Positions 16,671 to 25,776 of a stretch of 64,000 nt of DNA are shown in pieces; positions within the stretch are counted from its first letter, which is position 1, and every line of letters starts with the position of its first letter. The stretch comes from Pirellulaceae bacterium (GTDB taxonomy: Bacteria; Planctomycetota; Planctomycetia; Pirellulales; Pirellulaceae): the NCBI GenBank assembly GCA_028280445.1, contig JANQLU010000016.1, forward strand, positions 1 to 64,000, given 5' to 3'. A model generated the notes under the pieces. It made no database searches. It was not told where the DNA came from and saw nothing but the letters and a program-made list of their open reading frames with translations. The translations under genes were made by a program, and so were the position numbers.

Positions 16671-16809
16671 GTAGGGCCGTTCCCACCGGCCGATAAAAAT
16701 CATAACCCGAAGCGTGAGCGAGGGACAACATTCCACAATACATCAGCGCTGTTTCCAGTCCCTCGTGCTCGTAAGTTGTTTTTCATCGGCCGGTGGGAAC
16801 CGGCCCTAC
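16671..16809. repeat. R1 palindrome with an R4 palindrome in its loop
   Basis: R1 arms are at 16671-16691 (one base missing from the CCGG run) and 16788-16809. Between them sits R4, with left arm 16704-16725 and an eroded right arm 16758-16777. The outer element starts four bases after the stop codon of the selenoprotein gene. Confidence 0.85.
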
Positions 16810-16915
16810 AAAATTCCCAACAATGGACGGACAAATGCTGGCCTGAAACCATCAGACGGGCTACCATTTTCCACTAGTAATTTCTCGACGCCGTCATTGA
16901 TCCAAAGAGCCAACG

Positions 16916-18127
16916 ATGATCCTGCATATCGATATGGATGCTTTTTATGCGGCGGTCGAGTTGCGAGATGATCCTGATTTGCGAGGCAAGCCCGTGGTTG
17001 TCGGCGGTTCTCCACGGGGCCGAGGCGTCATTTCAGCGGCCAGTTACGAAGCGCGAAAATTTGGCGTTCACAGCGCCATGCCGTCGTCGCAAGCGTTGCG
17101 GTTGTGCCCCAACATTGTGTTCGTCAAACCGCGGATGGATTACTACGCCGACATTTCAAAACAAATTCGCGAAATCTTTTTCGACTTTACTTCTCTAGTT
17201 GAACCGATTTCTTTAGACGAAGCGTTTCTGGATGTCCGCGGTTGCGCGGGACTGTTTGGCGACTCGGTTTCCATCGCTCGACAAATCAAATCGCGTATCA
17301 AATCGGAAACGAATTTGGTGGCGTCGGCCGGTGTTGCTCCCAATAAATTTTTGGCCAAGGTGGCCAGTGATTTAGAAAAACCCGATGGTCTAACGGTTGT
17401 CGATCCGGACGCCGTCCAGGAATTTCTCGACCCGTTGCCGATCAGCAGAATTTGGGGAATTGGTAAAGTAACCGAACGCAAGTTTAAAACGATGGGTGTG
17501 CAGACTGTCGCCCAATTACGTCAAATTCCAGAAGCCAGTCTACAAGCGAAATTTGGCATCAACAGCTCACATTTTTGGAAGCTCTCCCGTGGCATCGATT
17601 CGCGCCAAGTCGTGCCCGACCGTGACGCAAAAACGATTTCCCATGAATCGACGTTTGCTCGCGATATTTACGATGTCGGTGCATTGTCCGCTTGGACATT
17701 GGAATTGACCGATCAAGTTGCCCTGCGGATGCGCCGTTATGACATCGTTGGGAAAACTGTCAATTTGAAAATTCGATTCAACGATTTTCAAACCATCACT
17801 CGCGCGAATTCTCTCACCGAAGCGACGAACTCAACCAATGTTTTGGCGGACATCGCCAACACGTTGTTGGAACGCACATTGACCCGTGGTGGCAAACCAA
17901 ATTTCGATCGTGGAATTCGACTCTTGGGCGTCGGCGTCAGTAATTTGAAATCACCTCAACAGTTTGTTCAAAAAACGTTGTTCGATCATGAGGATCGAGA
18001 AAAACAAAACCGTTTTGACCAGATGAGTGATGAGATTCGCGATCGATTTGGCCACTCGTCGCTGCGACGAGGAACCAGTTTGGAGCACGAAATTCGCCAT
18101 CGGCCAGATCCGCGAGTTGATGAATAG
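16916..18127 (+). CDS. dinB: DNA polymerase IV (Y-family)
   Basis: A 403-residue translesion polymerase. The palm acidic residues are visible: HIDMDAFYAAVE (Asp8) and SLDEAFLDV (Asp101, Glu102). ASYEARKFGVHSAMPSSQA is the fingers signature, SAGVAPNKFLAKVASDLEKPDGL the conserved palm end, and ISRIWGIGKVTERK the thumb helix-hairpin-helix. Residues of about 240-345 form the little finger. QKTLFD near residue 357 is a plausible sliding-clamp-binding motif. The product copies past damaged bases with low fidelity. The ATG at 16916 gives the standard N-terminus. No LexA-like operator is evident upstream. Confidence 0.95.
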   Translation: MILHIDMDAFYAAVELRDDPDLRGKPVVVGGSPRGRGVISAASYEARKFGVHSAMPSSQALRLCPNIVFVKPRMDYYADISKQIREIFFDFTSLVEPISLDEAFLDVRGCAGLFGDSVSIARQIKSRIKSETNLVASAGVAPNKFLAKVASDLEKPDGLTVVDPDAVQEFLDPLPISRIWGIGKVTERKFKTMGVQTVAQLRQIPEASLQAKFGINSSHFWKLSRGIDSRQVVPDRDAKTISHESTFARDIYDVGALSAWTLELTDQVALRMRRYDIVGKTVNLKIRFNDFQTITRANSLTEATNSTNVLADIANTLLERTLTRGGKPNFDRGIRLLGVGVSNLKSPQQFVQKTLFDHEDREKQNRFDQMSDEIRDRFGHSSLRRGTSLEHEIRHRPDPRVDE

Positions 18128-18605
18128 CTGAGGAGCGGCGAGTGGCGAGGTGAGAGGGGTGAGGTTGTTGGTAAGAGATTCCCCCGTTGGAGTGAGGGAT
18201 GTGAAAGCAAATTGGATTTCTTTCACCAGGGCTTCCTAAAGGTTTCACATTGAAATCGATTTCACTCGAATTTGCTGCCTTGAGGGTGCCTGAGGGCTTT
18301 CGTTGTGCGCCCCACAAAACGTGAATCTAATGGCCCAGACGAATCGAATGACCGAACAAACTTTACACGTTTGCAGGTATTCAATGGTCGGGATTTCCTG
18401 ACGAAAGGCGGCCTTTTTGGCTAAGCTCCAGCATGCGGTGTCGTTTTCCGGGTTCCAGTGCCAACTGCTGAAACTTAGTCCGTTTGAGTGCCTTTGCGAT
18501 GGACGTGAATTCATCAAGCGGAAGTGATTCGATTCGTTTTTTGTACCGAAAACGGTTGACATTTTTTTACACGAATCAGCAACTTGACCGAAAAGGATTG
18601 GGACG
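18128..18605. other. Intergenic region without recognisable content
   Basis: These 478 bases between dinB and the PEP-CTERM gene contain no member of the R repeat families, no clear hairpin terminator and no reading frame with protein-like composition. Some of the sequence must hold the promoter of the downstream gene. A decayed gene is possible but not demonstrable. Confidence 0.5.
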
Positions 18606-19391
18606 ATGGTGGAGAGCTTATGGATTAATCAGGAAATGGCTATTGAAACTAGCGATAGTCGTTTTACCCGGCACTGGAATTGGGAACAAAAAAAATTGAA
18701 ATTTTGGTGGGCGCGATTGCTGGCGATGATTGTGGTGATTTTCGCTAGCGTCCCGGCAAGCGCCGTCGCCGATTTTGTTTATTGTGATGTTGATGGAAGC
18801 CATTTCGATGCCATCGATATCTCGGAAATTTCCGCATCGCCGGATGCGATGTTTGGACAACCGAAAGCCGACGATTCGAATATTGCGATGCCCGGTTTTG
18901 GTTTTCGTTCCGAAGCCATCGGCAACATGGATTTTCACGCTGGGTTGATGGAAATGACGGTGTTTGCCGAACCTGGCGAATTGTTTGACGGCATCAAAGT
19001 AACCGGGTTCGGTACGTTTCTGAATTTCGGATCAACGGCGACTTCGCTGATTCACACCAGTGCTTTTGTCGAAGTCAACGGAGAAGTTTTTTCAGCTAAC
19101 TCATTGTTTCAACAAAACGGCACTGGCGTCGGCAATTGGGAACAAGAATTTGAATTCAGTTTTCCCGAAACGGATTCGTTTCGTTTGGTGATCGATAGCC
19201 AGATTTTGGCAACTGCCGCAGGAACTGACGTGGCCTTTATCGACCAAGGTGGGTTGGCAGTCAGCTTTAACTCGGTTTCGTCCGTTCCAGAACCCGACGC
19301 CTGGTTGGCGTTGGTTTCAACCGTTTTGTTTGGTTTGATTTTCAACTATCGCCGAAAACGTGCGATGAAAACGCAGACCGATTCACAATGA
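18606..19391 (+). CDS. PEP-CTERM-anchored exported protein
   Basis: A 261-residue protein. The N-terminus has a long polar leader (about 33 residues), then a hydrophobic signal (LLAMIVVIFASVPASAVA). The mature domain is beta-rich and has no family I recognise. The C-terminus is a classic PEP-CTERM sorting signal: SSVPEPDAWLALVST, a transmembrane stretch LFGLIF, and a basic tail YRRKRAMK. Such proteins are processed by an exosortase and displayed with exopolysaccharide; the exosortase is not in this window. The ATG at 18606 was chosen; ATG 18636 would shorten the unusual leader. A strong terminator follows. Confidence 0.8.
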   Translation: MVESLWINQEMAIETSDSRFTRHWNWEQKKLKFWWARLLAMIVVIFASVPASAVADFVYCDVDGSHFDAIDISEISASPDAMFGQPKADDSNIAMPGFGFRSEAIGNMDFHAGLMEMTVFAEPGELFDGIKVTGFGTFLNFGSTATSLIHTSAFVEVNGEVFSANSLFQQNGTGVGNWEQEFEFSFPETDSFRLVIDSQILATAAGTDVAFIDQGGLAVSFNSVSSVPEPDAWLALVSTVLFGLIFNYRRKRAMKTQTDSQ

Positions 19392-19459
19392 GTCTGTCAC
19401 CCGTTTTTTCAATCAAAATTTTTTAACAGGAAACCGCTTTTCTAATCCATCTTTTCGAG

Positions 19460-19504
19460 CCCCCAAAATCGTTTGCAATTCAGCGGGCGGTTTGGGGGTT
19501 TTTT
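19460..19504 (+). terminator. Intrinsic terminator after the PEP-CTERM gene
   Basis: CCCCCAAA pairs with TTTGGGGG across a 23-base loop and is followed by TTTTTT, 68 bases after the stop codon. Confidence 0.75.
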
Positions 19505-19526
19505 GATTTTGGGAGGACGTGGCTCT

Positions 19527-19694
19527 GGGAGGGCGAGGCTCCTGCCGAGCCGCGGTCATATTGTTCAATGGCGGATCGAGAGTTGCTGTTTGAGTTGAGA
19601 GGTTTTGACAGAATGAAACGACACACCTGTGGTTGGGCGGAGAGTTGATCGACGAAACAACATGACTGCGGCTCGGCAGGAGCCTCGCCCTCCC
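19527..19694. repeat. R2 palindrome with long loop
   Basis: Arms at 19527-19552 and 19670-19694 are perfect complements over 25 bases. The pairing extends weakly into the loop (CGCGGTCAT facing ATGACTGCG). The 117-base interior has no other repeat. Confidence 0.85.
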
Positions 19695-19712
19695 GAACCT
19701 CGTCTCTCGCCC

Positions 19713-21233
19713 CTAATTATTTCGGTAGTCGTCGATATTGTAGATGTCGTTGGTCGGTTCTATATCCACAACATTTGCAGAAATGTTGCCGTAGAGCCAA
19801 TTTTCACATATATCACGATCGGTAATCGGCCAATTTTGGTCGCCGACCATGGCAATCGGCTTTTCTCCAACTCCGGCGATCAAAACGGTGTCGTCGGGAG
19901 ACACCTGCTGCAAAGCGTATTCGATCGCGGTCAAGCGGTTTGCAATGACGTGGCCATTGCGAGGGTTTCTGTAACCGTCAACGACCTGGTGAAACATCTC
20001 TTGTTGCCAGACACCGGCGGACGGACTGGTAATGAAACTGGCGTCAGCGTATTTATCAGCCGTTTGGCCCAGCTGATGGTTTCGCAACGGGTATTCCAGG
20101 CTCTGAGGTGAGAATACACAAAACACTTTGCCGGGAGTAATTTGTTGCAGCGTATGTAGTGCCGTACGAAGTTGTGAGGGGGTGTGAGATGTGTCGACAA
20201 ACACTCCAAACTCTTGGCCACATTCAATTCTTTCCAGCCGTCCGCTCAAATGTTCCAGCGATTCGATGCCTCGAACGATCGTCGCCAAGTCGATTCCCAG
20301 AGCAAAACCCGCGGCAGTTGCGGCCAGGCAATCGTAAATCATCCCGTCGCCGATCATCGATGTTCGAACAGGCACAGTTTCATTTCCAGCGATCAACAGA
20401 AAACACTGTTCGCTTTTACATCGTTCGATGAGTTTTGCGCGAATCTCGGCAGGTTCTCGAACAGCGTAAGTCAGCGCTGGAACAGAAATATGGTCCAGGT
20501 ATTTTTGCGTCTCCTGATCATCGGCGTTGAGAATGGCAATGCCTGTTTCCGACAACGCATCGAGAACAGAAAATTTGCTGCGGATATAATTGTCGACCGT
20601 CGTATGCTGTTCCAAATGTTCACGACGAACATTGGTGACGACAGCAATATCCAAATCAAATCCCGCAAGTTTTTTCTCCGCCATCCAACAGCTGGGAACT
20701 TCGACAACGACATTTTCACATCCGGCTGCAACCATACTTTTCAAACTGGTTGCCAATTGCGGAGGCGAAATATCGTCCAGTGATTCACTGGGACAATTCA
20801 AATGGGATTCGATGGATGACATCACACCACTGGTTCGATTTGCAGTGTTTAATATCGAATCGAGCAAATGAGCGGTCACCGTTTTGCCCTGGGAACCGGT
20901 GATACCAATCGTCGTGGTTTGTGTCGAAGGGGCACCTGCCAGCGCCCAGCAAATTTTCGAGTATGCCGCGCGTGTGTCATCAACAATACATTGAGGTCGG
21001 TCGACGGCCAGTAACCGTTCGCACAGAATACTTTTTGCGCCGTTGGCCAAAGCTTCGTGAGCGTGATCATGGCCGTCGTCGTCAGCGCGGACAATCGCAA
21101 CAAACAAATCTCCCGATTGACAATCCAGCCAATGTCCCGAACACGAAGATATGAGAATATCCGATTTTCCAACGAATTTTGCGTCCGGTAATAACTGCCG
21201 CAAACTGATGGCTGACGGGTTTGCTAACTTCAT
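19713..21233 (-). CDS. Mur ligase family protein, MurE-like paralogue
   Basis: A 506-residue protein with the three-domain Mur ligase layout: an N-terminal UDP-binding-like domain with GDLFVAI, a central ATPase with P-loop GITGSQGKT (residues 110-118), TNVRREHLEQH and NYIRSKFSVLDAL (Lys in the position carbamylated in MurE), and a C-terminal domain beginning SGRLERIECG with FVDTSHTPSQL in place of the usual FVDYAHTP. The DNPR motif by which MurE recognises diaminopimelate is not found. Mur ligases add amino acids to UDP-MurNAc; the substrate of this paralogue is open. The ATG at 21233 gives a full N-terminus. It is divergent from the HTH-EIIA gene. Confidence 0.82.
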   Translation of the reverse strand: MKLANPSAISLRQLLPDAKFVGKSDILISSCSGHWLDCQSGDLFVAIVRADDDGHDHAHEALANGAKSILCERLLAVDRPQCIVDDTRAAYSKICWALAGAPSTQTTTIGITGSQGKTVTAHLLDSILNTANRTSGVMSSIESHLNCPSESLDDISPPQLATSLKSMVAAGCENVVVEVPSCWMAEKKLAGFDLDIAVVTNVRREHLEQHTTVDNYIRSKFSVLDALSETGIAILNADDQETQKYLDHISVPALTYAVREPAEIRAKLIERCKSEQCFLLIAGNETVPVRTSMIGDGMIYDCLAATAAGFALGIDLATIVRGIESLEHLSGRLERIECGQEFGVFVDTSHTPSQLRTALHTLQQITPGKVFCVFSPQSLEYPLRNHQLGQTADKYADASFITSPSAGVWQQEMFHQVVDGYRNPRNGHVIANRLTAIEYALQQVSPDDTVLIAGVGEKPIAMVGDQNWPITDRDICENWLYGNISANVVDIEPTNDIYNIDDYRNN

Positions 21234-21299
21234 CGCCTGGCCTCCTTGCCAACGATCGAGCTATGAACACAACGAAGACGAATGTTTTTAACAAATGAT

Positions 21300-21356
21300 G
21301 TTAAAAACCCACTCGATGCAATGATGCAATTCCGTTTGCACATCGAGTGGTTTAAC
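21300..21356. promoter_or_regulatory. Long imperfect hairpin in a divergent promoter region
   Basis: CCACTCGATG and CATCGAGTGG, extended by GTTAAA and TTTAAC at the base with a three-base bulge, enclose a 22-base loop. It lies between the starts of the MurE-like gene (leftward) and the HTH-EIIA gene (rightward), where a terminator is not expected, so it may be a regulatory site. The rest of the 290-base gap shows nothing clear. Confidence 0.45.
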
Positions 21357-21523
21357 TGAATTTGTATCAACAAATTACAGCATCGATTTTTGGCATCTGC
21401 CGGTTATTGTCAAGGTTGATCGGCGGGGCGTACGACAAATCGGGATGCTGTCAAAAATGTGCTGGTTTAATATTTTGCAAAAATAAATAAGATTGTTGTT
21501 TTACAGAAACGGGGAAAAGTCCT

Positions 21524-22231
21524 TTGCCTGAAAACGACTACGATATCGAATCACTTGCGACGTTTTTGCATATTACACCCGCTCAAGTTGAAAAAATGGC
21601 GAGTCGGGGGAAAGTGCCCGGTCGAAAAATTGCTGGCAAGTGGCGTTTTTCAAAAGCGGAAATACACCATTGGTTCGAGGAACGCATCGGTTTTGCCACG
21701 GAAGGCGATTTGGTGGAATATGAGCAAATGCTCAGTCGAGAAAATGCCAATGTTGAGCAACTGCAAATTCCATTGCAGTTGCCACCACAAAATATTTTGG
21801 TACCTTTGTCCGGGCGCACGAAAAATTCAGTCATTGAAAAAATCTGTAACTTTGCCGGCGATCTCGGTTTGCTGTGGGATCCTGGAAAAATGGCCGAAGC
21901 GATTCGAGCCCGTGAAAATCTTCACACGACCGCGTTGGAAAATGGTGTCGCGCTGTTGCACCCTCGACGACCTTTGCCCAACCTGATGAACGAGCCATTT
22001 TTGATACTTGGCAAAACACTGAGCGGCATCCCTTTCGGTGGATTACGAGGGAGCTTGACCGATCTGTTTTTCTTGATCGCTTCGGTCGATGATGCCGGTC
22101 ACTTACGAACACTGACACTCATTAGCCGCTTGATTTCAGACCCCGGAACACTGGCCGCGATCCGCGAGTTGGAAACACCGAACGAAATTTTTGAATTGTT
22201 GCAGAACGCCGAAGCAGAATTAAAGTCATAA
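21524..22231 (+). CDS. HTH (excisionase-type) and PTS EIIA-like fusion protein
   Basis: A 235-residue two-domain protein. Residues of about 5-52 resemble the helix-turn-helix of excisionase/MerR-type proteins (DIESLATFLHITPAQVEKMA...GKWRFSKAEIHHWFEE). Residues of about 85-230 resemble the EIIA domain of the fructose/nitrogen PTS (PtsN): the phosphorylated-His loop reads ENGVALLHPRRPLPN (Pro of the usual ALPH is Leu), followed by FFLIASVDDAGHLRTL. A regulatory protein that links PTS phosphorylation to DNA binding is inferred. The start codon is TTG at 21524 with GGGG ten bases upstream; no ATG is near. The orphan gene follows after 11 bases, probably in the same operon. Confidence 0.82.
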   Translation: MPENDYDIESLATFLHITPAQVEKMASRGKVPGRKIAGKWRFSKAEIHHWFEERIGFATEGDLVEYEQMLSRENANVEQLQIPLQLPPQNILVPLSGRTKNSVIEKICNFAGDLGLLWDPGKMAEAIRARENLHTTALENGVALLHPRRPLPNLMNEPFLILGKTLSGIPFGGLRGSLTDLFFLIASVDDAGHLRTLTLISRLISDPGTLAAIRELETPNEIFELLQNAEAELKS

Positions 22232-22242
22232 AAAGTTTTCGC

Positions 22243-23052
22243 ATGAATCAACGTCCAACAGTCTTGGTAACTGGCGATTTCGAAGCCGACGTTTTTCAAT
22301 TTGTTTTGCAAAATGACACGCGTTTGAAATATTCTCGGCTGTCGGACGTAACACAAAATTCCGATGTCAAAAATAATTTTGACGGCCAGCCCGATCTGGT
22401 CGTGGTCTGCCAGGCCAGGCGTGGCAGCATTGCTTGCGCTGATAGCGAACAACTGATTGAGCAATTCCCGTTGTCCATGCGAGTCGTTTTGTTGGGGAGT
22501 TATTGCGAAGGCGAGCGTCGTTCGGGTCAACCGCTCGAAGGCTGGCACCGCAGATTTTGGCACCAGTGGCCTGCGTTTTGGGGAGTGTTAGAAAAAGTCT
22601 TTCAGGATCAACTCGATCACCCGTTTCGATTGCCCGCGACCGCGACTGATGGAGATTTACTGTTTCGCTACAACGCGCTGGCCGAACAAGTGCTTGCCGC
22701 TCAGTACCGGATCTGTGTCGATTGTCGCTGGAGATCTGAACAGCAGTGGTTTAACGATCTGTTTGAGCATCACGGATGTCGTATCGTGCCACTGTCAGAA
22801 AAAGATCAAGCCGATGCAATTTTGGTCGTTCGTGACTCGTTCGACGTCTCGTCGCAACACGTGGTTGGACAGCTAAAACTGGAACTGCCCAGTAAACCCA
22901 TCGTTTTGACATTGAATTTTCCCCGAATTCAGGAATTCTGTCAGGCAGCAAAAATGGGAATTGCAGCCGTGATCGCGCGGCCGTTTGTTAATCTCGAATT
23001 GCTGTATTCGGTTGAACAAAGTATCAGTGGCAATCTGGTAGTGAGTGAATAA
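22243..23052 (+). CDS. Orphan protein paired with the HTH-EIIA gene
   Basis: A 269-residue cytosolic protein that I do not recognise. Two segments look like Rossmann/receiver-like halves: residues 1-110 (TVLVTGDFEADVF, DLVVVCQARRGS, MRVVLLGSYCEG) and residues 145-265 (RICVDCRW, ADAILVVRDS, KPIVLTLNF, IAAVIARPF). The repeated alternation of beta strands and helices suggests two degenerate response-regulator-like domains, but the phosphoacceptor pattern is not evident. Its 11-base distance to the HTH-EIIA gene suggests a joint regulatory task. Confidence 0.7.
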   Translation: MNQRPTVLVTGDFEADVFQFVLQNDTRLKYSRLSDVTQNSDVKNNFDGQPDLVVVCQARRGSIACADSEQLIEQFPLSMRVVLLGSYCEGERRSGQPLEGWHRRFWHQWPAFWGVLEKVFQDQLDHPFRLPATATDGDLLFRYNALAEQVLAAQYRICVDCRWRSEQQWFNDLFEHHGCRIVPLSEKDQADAILVVRDSFDVSSQHVVGQLKLELPSKPIVLTLNFPRIQEFCQAAKMGIAAVIARPFVNLELLYSVEQSISGNLVVSE

Positions 23053-23151
23053 GTGTTGTTGAAGTTCTAATTAAGAATGCGAGGCGTCAGTGAATAACCG
23101 TGTTTTTATGCGGATTTTGGTCCTTCGCTAGTTAGGATTTTGCACCAAATG

Positions 23152-23246
23152 AAAATCGTAACCCGAAACGTAAGTGAGGGACCGCGTTTTACCGCACGGT
23201 TGTGTGGATGTGGTCCCTCGCTCACGCTTCGGGTTGTGATTTTTTT
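23152..23246. repeat. R4 palindrome
   Basis: A full R4 with long arms (AAAATCGTAACCCGAAACGT at the left; right arm ends GGGTTGTGATTTTTTT). The right end looks like a rightward terminator and may serve the operon ending at 23052. Confidence 0.88.
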
Positions 23247-23346
23247 CGTTAACACTCAATCACACGACCGGCAATTTGCAATTGACCAAATGACAAAAAT
23301 CAAGTGATCAACTATATTTCTGTTTTTTAACATTCGGCGTATTTCA

Positions 23347-24342
23347 TTGAACGAAATCGAACAAAACCAGGCCAACTGTGACAAAGCGTTGGAATGTTGG
23401 TTTTTAACGGGGGCAACCGCCAGCGGAAAAACAGTTGTCGGACTGGAGCTGGCGCGGAGAATCTATGCGGAGATCATATCGCTCGATTCGATGGCCATCT
23501 ACCGCGGTATGGATATCGGCACGGCCAAACCCACGGCGGAGCAACGCCAATTGATTCCGCACCATCTGTTGGATATCTGCGACCCTCCAGAAAAATTCAG
23601 CGTGACTCAGTACCGTGATGCTGCGTTGAACAAAATTGATGAGATTCGATCTCGTGGCAAGGAAGTGTTATTTGTCGGCGGAACGGCACTTTACTTGAAA
23701 GCGTTGATCTGCGGAATTTTTCAGGGTCCTCCAGCGAATTGGGAGTTTCGAAAAGCGATTCAGGAGGAACTGGCCGAATTCGGGCTGGAAAAATTGCACG
23801 AACGTCTTGCCCAGGTTGATCCAGTTTCCGCTCATAAACTTCACCCCAACGACCAGCGCCGAGTCATCCGCGCGCTGGAAGTTTACACGACAACGGGCCA
23901 ACCGATCAGCCACCTGCAGAACGAGTTTGAAATCTCAACCGAACCTGAAAATTGCAAAGTGTTCACGCTGAGACACCCGCGCGAGCAGTTGCATGAACGA
24001 ATCGAGCAACGTGTGGGACAAATGTTTGATCGGGGTTTGATCGACGAGGTTCGCGGATTATTAGAACAGTGGACGGAACTTGGGGTGACAGCGTCTCAGG
24101 CCGTGGGATATCAAGAGGTGATCAACTTGATCCAATCCGAATCGACCGACGAGCCTGGCACGTTGGCCGAGACCCACGAACGTGTTTTGATTCGCACGCG
24201 CCGATTTGCCCGCCACCAGGAAACCTGGTTCCGCGGAATTCATGAATGCCGGATTTTGGACATCGACAAAAACTGGTCCGTCGAGTCGATTGTCGAGTCA
24301 ATGCTCGAATTGGCTAACACGACAGGGCAAAAACACGGTTAA
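23347..24342 (+). CDS. miaA: tRNA dimethylallyltransferase MiaA
   Basis: A 331-residue enzyme that transfers a dimethylallyl group to N6 of A37 in tRNAs reading UNN codons. The P-loop GATASGKT is at residues 22-29. Other family motifs are ISLDSMAIYRGMDIGTAKP, HHLLDICDPPEKFSVTQYRD, VGGTALYLKAL and DQRRVIRALEVY. Length is slightly above the usual 300-316. The start appears to be TTG at 23347; no ATG occurs before the P-loop. Downstream is a secreted orphan with its own ribosome-binding site. Confidence 0.95.
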   Translation: MNEIEQNQANCDKALECWFLTGATASGKTVVGLELARRIYAEIISLDSMAIYRGMDIGTAKPTAEQRQLIPHHLLDICDPPEKFSVTQYRDAALNKIDEIRSRGKEVLFVGGTALYLKALICGIFQGPPANWEFRKAIQEELAEFGLEKLHERLAQVDPVSAHKLHPNDQRRVIRALEVYTTTGQPISHLQNEFEISTEPENCKVFTLRHPREQLHERIEQRVGQMFDRGLIDEVRGLLEQWTELGVTASQAVGYQEVINLIQSESTDEPGTLAETHERVLIRTRRFARHQETWFRGIHECRILDIDKNWSVESIVESMLELANTTGQKHG

Positions 24343-24471
24343 AAACACCATTTCGCCTTGTTTTGTGAACTTTTGAAAAACTTTGGCCGTCCTGCTCGTC
24401 GTTTCCAATCTACCTTTCGTACGGCAGTCAATTTCTGTTTCAAATCGATTAACCAATTCTGGAGGGGTTCG

Positions 24472-25686
24472 ATGTTAGCCAAAACAATCTCAGTGATAAC
24501 GATGGCGGTGGCTTTGTTGTTTGTAGCCAGTGCCAACGCGCAGCAAGACGATTACTATCTCAAAAAAGTCATTCCAAAAATCCAACAATTGGAAAACCGC
24601 AAGGCGTCGTTGAATCTGAAAGACAACTACCAAGTTCGCCGCTTTACCACCGACACCCGGCTGGCCACGGAAATGTTTGCCAAAACGAAAAAGAGCTCGC
24701 CGAGCTACGCGAAAACGGCAGAACGTTTGAAAGCGATTCAAGCGTATGTGACCAAAATCAACCAACCCAAAGCGCCACCAAAATTGTCGGTTTCCAAAGA
24801 ACTGATGCAAAAAAAATACGGCGGGCAATATGGCGGAGGCCAGGTCAAATTGCCAAGAGTGATTTACGGAACTTTGAAGCCGGAACGCAAAGAAGAGATC
24901 CTGAAATACGTTGCGACTGTCAAAGCGATCAAAGACAATTTGGCCAAAGAAATTCCGGCCATGAAGAAAAACGAAGATATCTTCAAATATCAAATTCGCT
25001 ACTCAAGTCACCTCGACAAAAAATCAACCGAGGATATCAAACGGCTTGTCGAGCGACTGATGCAACCCACACAAGGCACGAATCAGCGTTTGAAAATTGG
25101 GGCCGAGGTGGATATGTCCAACAAACATCACGTTGTCAATCGATTGGGTGAACGCAGCCGCAAGCAGATTGCAACCATGATCGAATTGTCTGAGCCGCTG
25201 TTAAAGATCGCTTCAAAAATCGAAGCGGATTTCGGAACGAATTACGGGTCGGTCAAATTGCAAAAAGAGTTCGACAAATGGAATGAACTTTACCAGGCAA
25301 AAATCAAATTGGTTGCCGGCGGTCGCTTGACCGAATTGCCCAAAGATATCAACAAACCGGAATTGGCAAAAATCGCAGCGGAAGTCATCAAGAACAAAAA
25401 GTATGGCATCAAAAACGTTAAAAAAATGGTCGTCAATTCAGACAAACGCTCGAAAGAACGTACTACCTACGAGGTTTCGGGCAACACCGTTGAAAAAATC
25501 GTTCGCCAATGGGACGAATTCCAAGTGACCACCGTCGAAGAAATTGATGGCAAACTGTACTTGCACTACAACACGATCGCTTATTTTCACCGCGGTGCGA
25601 CAACCACGCCCACCAAAAAATGGATCATCAGTCATCGGTTTAAAAGCAGTGAAATCAGTGCTAAAAACGCAGGACTGAGCAAATAG
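24472..25686 (+). CDS. Secreted Lys-rich orphan protein
   Basis: A 404-residue exported protein that I do not recognise. The signal peptide ends at ASANAQ (residue 23). The mature protein is strongly basic and mostly helical, with many Lys-rich heptads (residues 25-250), and ends in a more beta-like domain (VVNSDKRSKERTTYEVSG...TVEEIDGKLYLHYNTIAYF). A Gly-Tyr patch, KKYGGQYGGGQV, lies near residue 120. The ATG at 24472 has an excellent GGAGGGG nine bases upstream; the frame is open from 24358. R1 begins three bases after the stop codon. Confidence 0.8.
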   Translation: MLAKTISVITMAVALLFVASANAQQDDYYLKKVIPKIQQLENRKASLNLKDNYQVRRFTTDTRLATEMFAKTKKSSPSYAKTAERLKAIQAYVTKINQPKAPPKLSVSKELMQKKYGGQYGGGQVKLPRVIYGTLKPERKEEILKYVATVKAIKDNLAKEIPAMKKNEDIFKYQIRYSSHLDKKSTEDIKRLVERLMQPTQGTNQRLKIGAEVDMSNKHHVVNRLGERSRKQIATMIELSEPLLKIASKIEADFGTNYGSVKLQKEFDKWNELYQAKIKLVAGGRLTELPKDINKPELAKIAAEVIKNKKYGIKNVKKMVVNSDKRSKERTTYEVSGNTVEKIVRQWDEFQVTTVEEIDGKLYLHYNTIAYFHRGATTTPTKKWIISHRFKSSEISAKNAGLSK

Positions 25687-25688
25687 AA

Positions 25689-25744
25689 GTAGGGCCGGTT
25701 CCCACCGGCCAATCCAAGAAAACGGCCGGTAGGAACCGGCCTTA
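25689..25744. repeat. R1 palindrome
   Basis: Both arms are complete (25689-25710 and 25724-25744), three bases after a stop codon. Confidence 0.88.
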
Positions 25745-25776
25745 TTGCTTGACAGTATCGCCATCGCTCACACGCA

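Noticed and set aside
18245-18562. Minus-strand open frame (105 codons) in the dinB/PEP-CTERM gap
   Set aside because: No ribosome-binding site, unusual composition and no recognisable motif. It cannot be supported as a gene.
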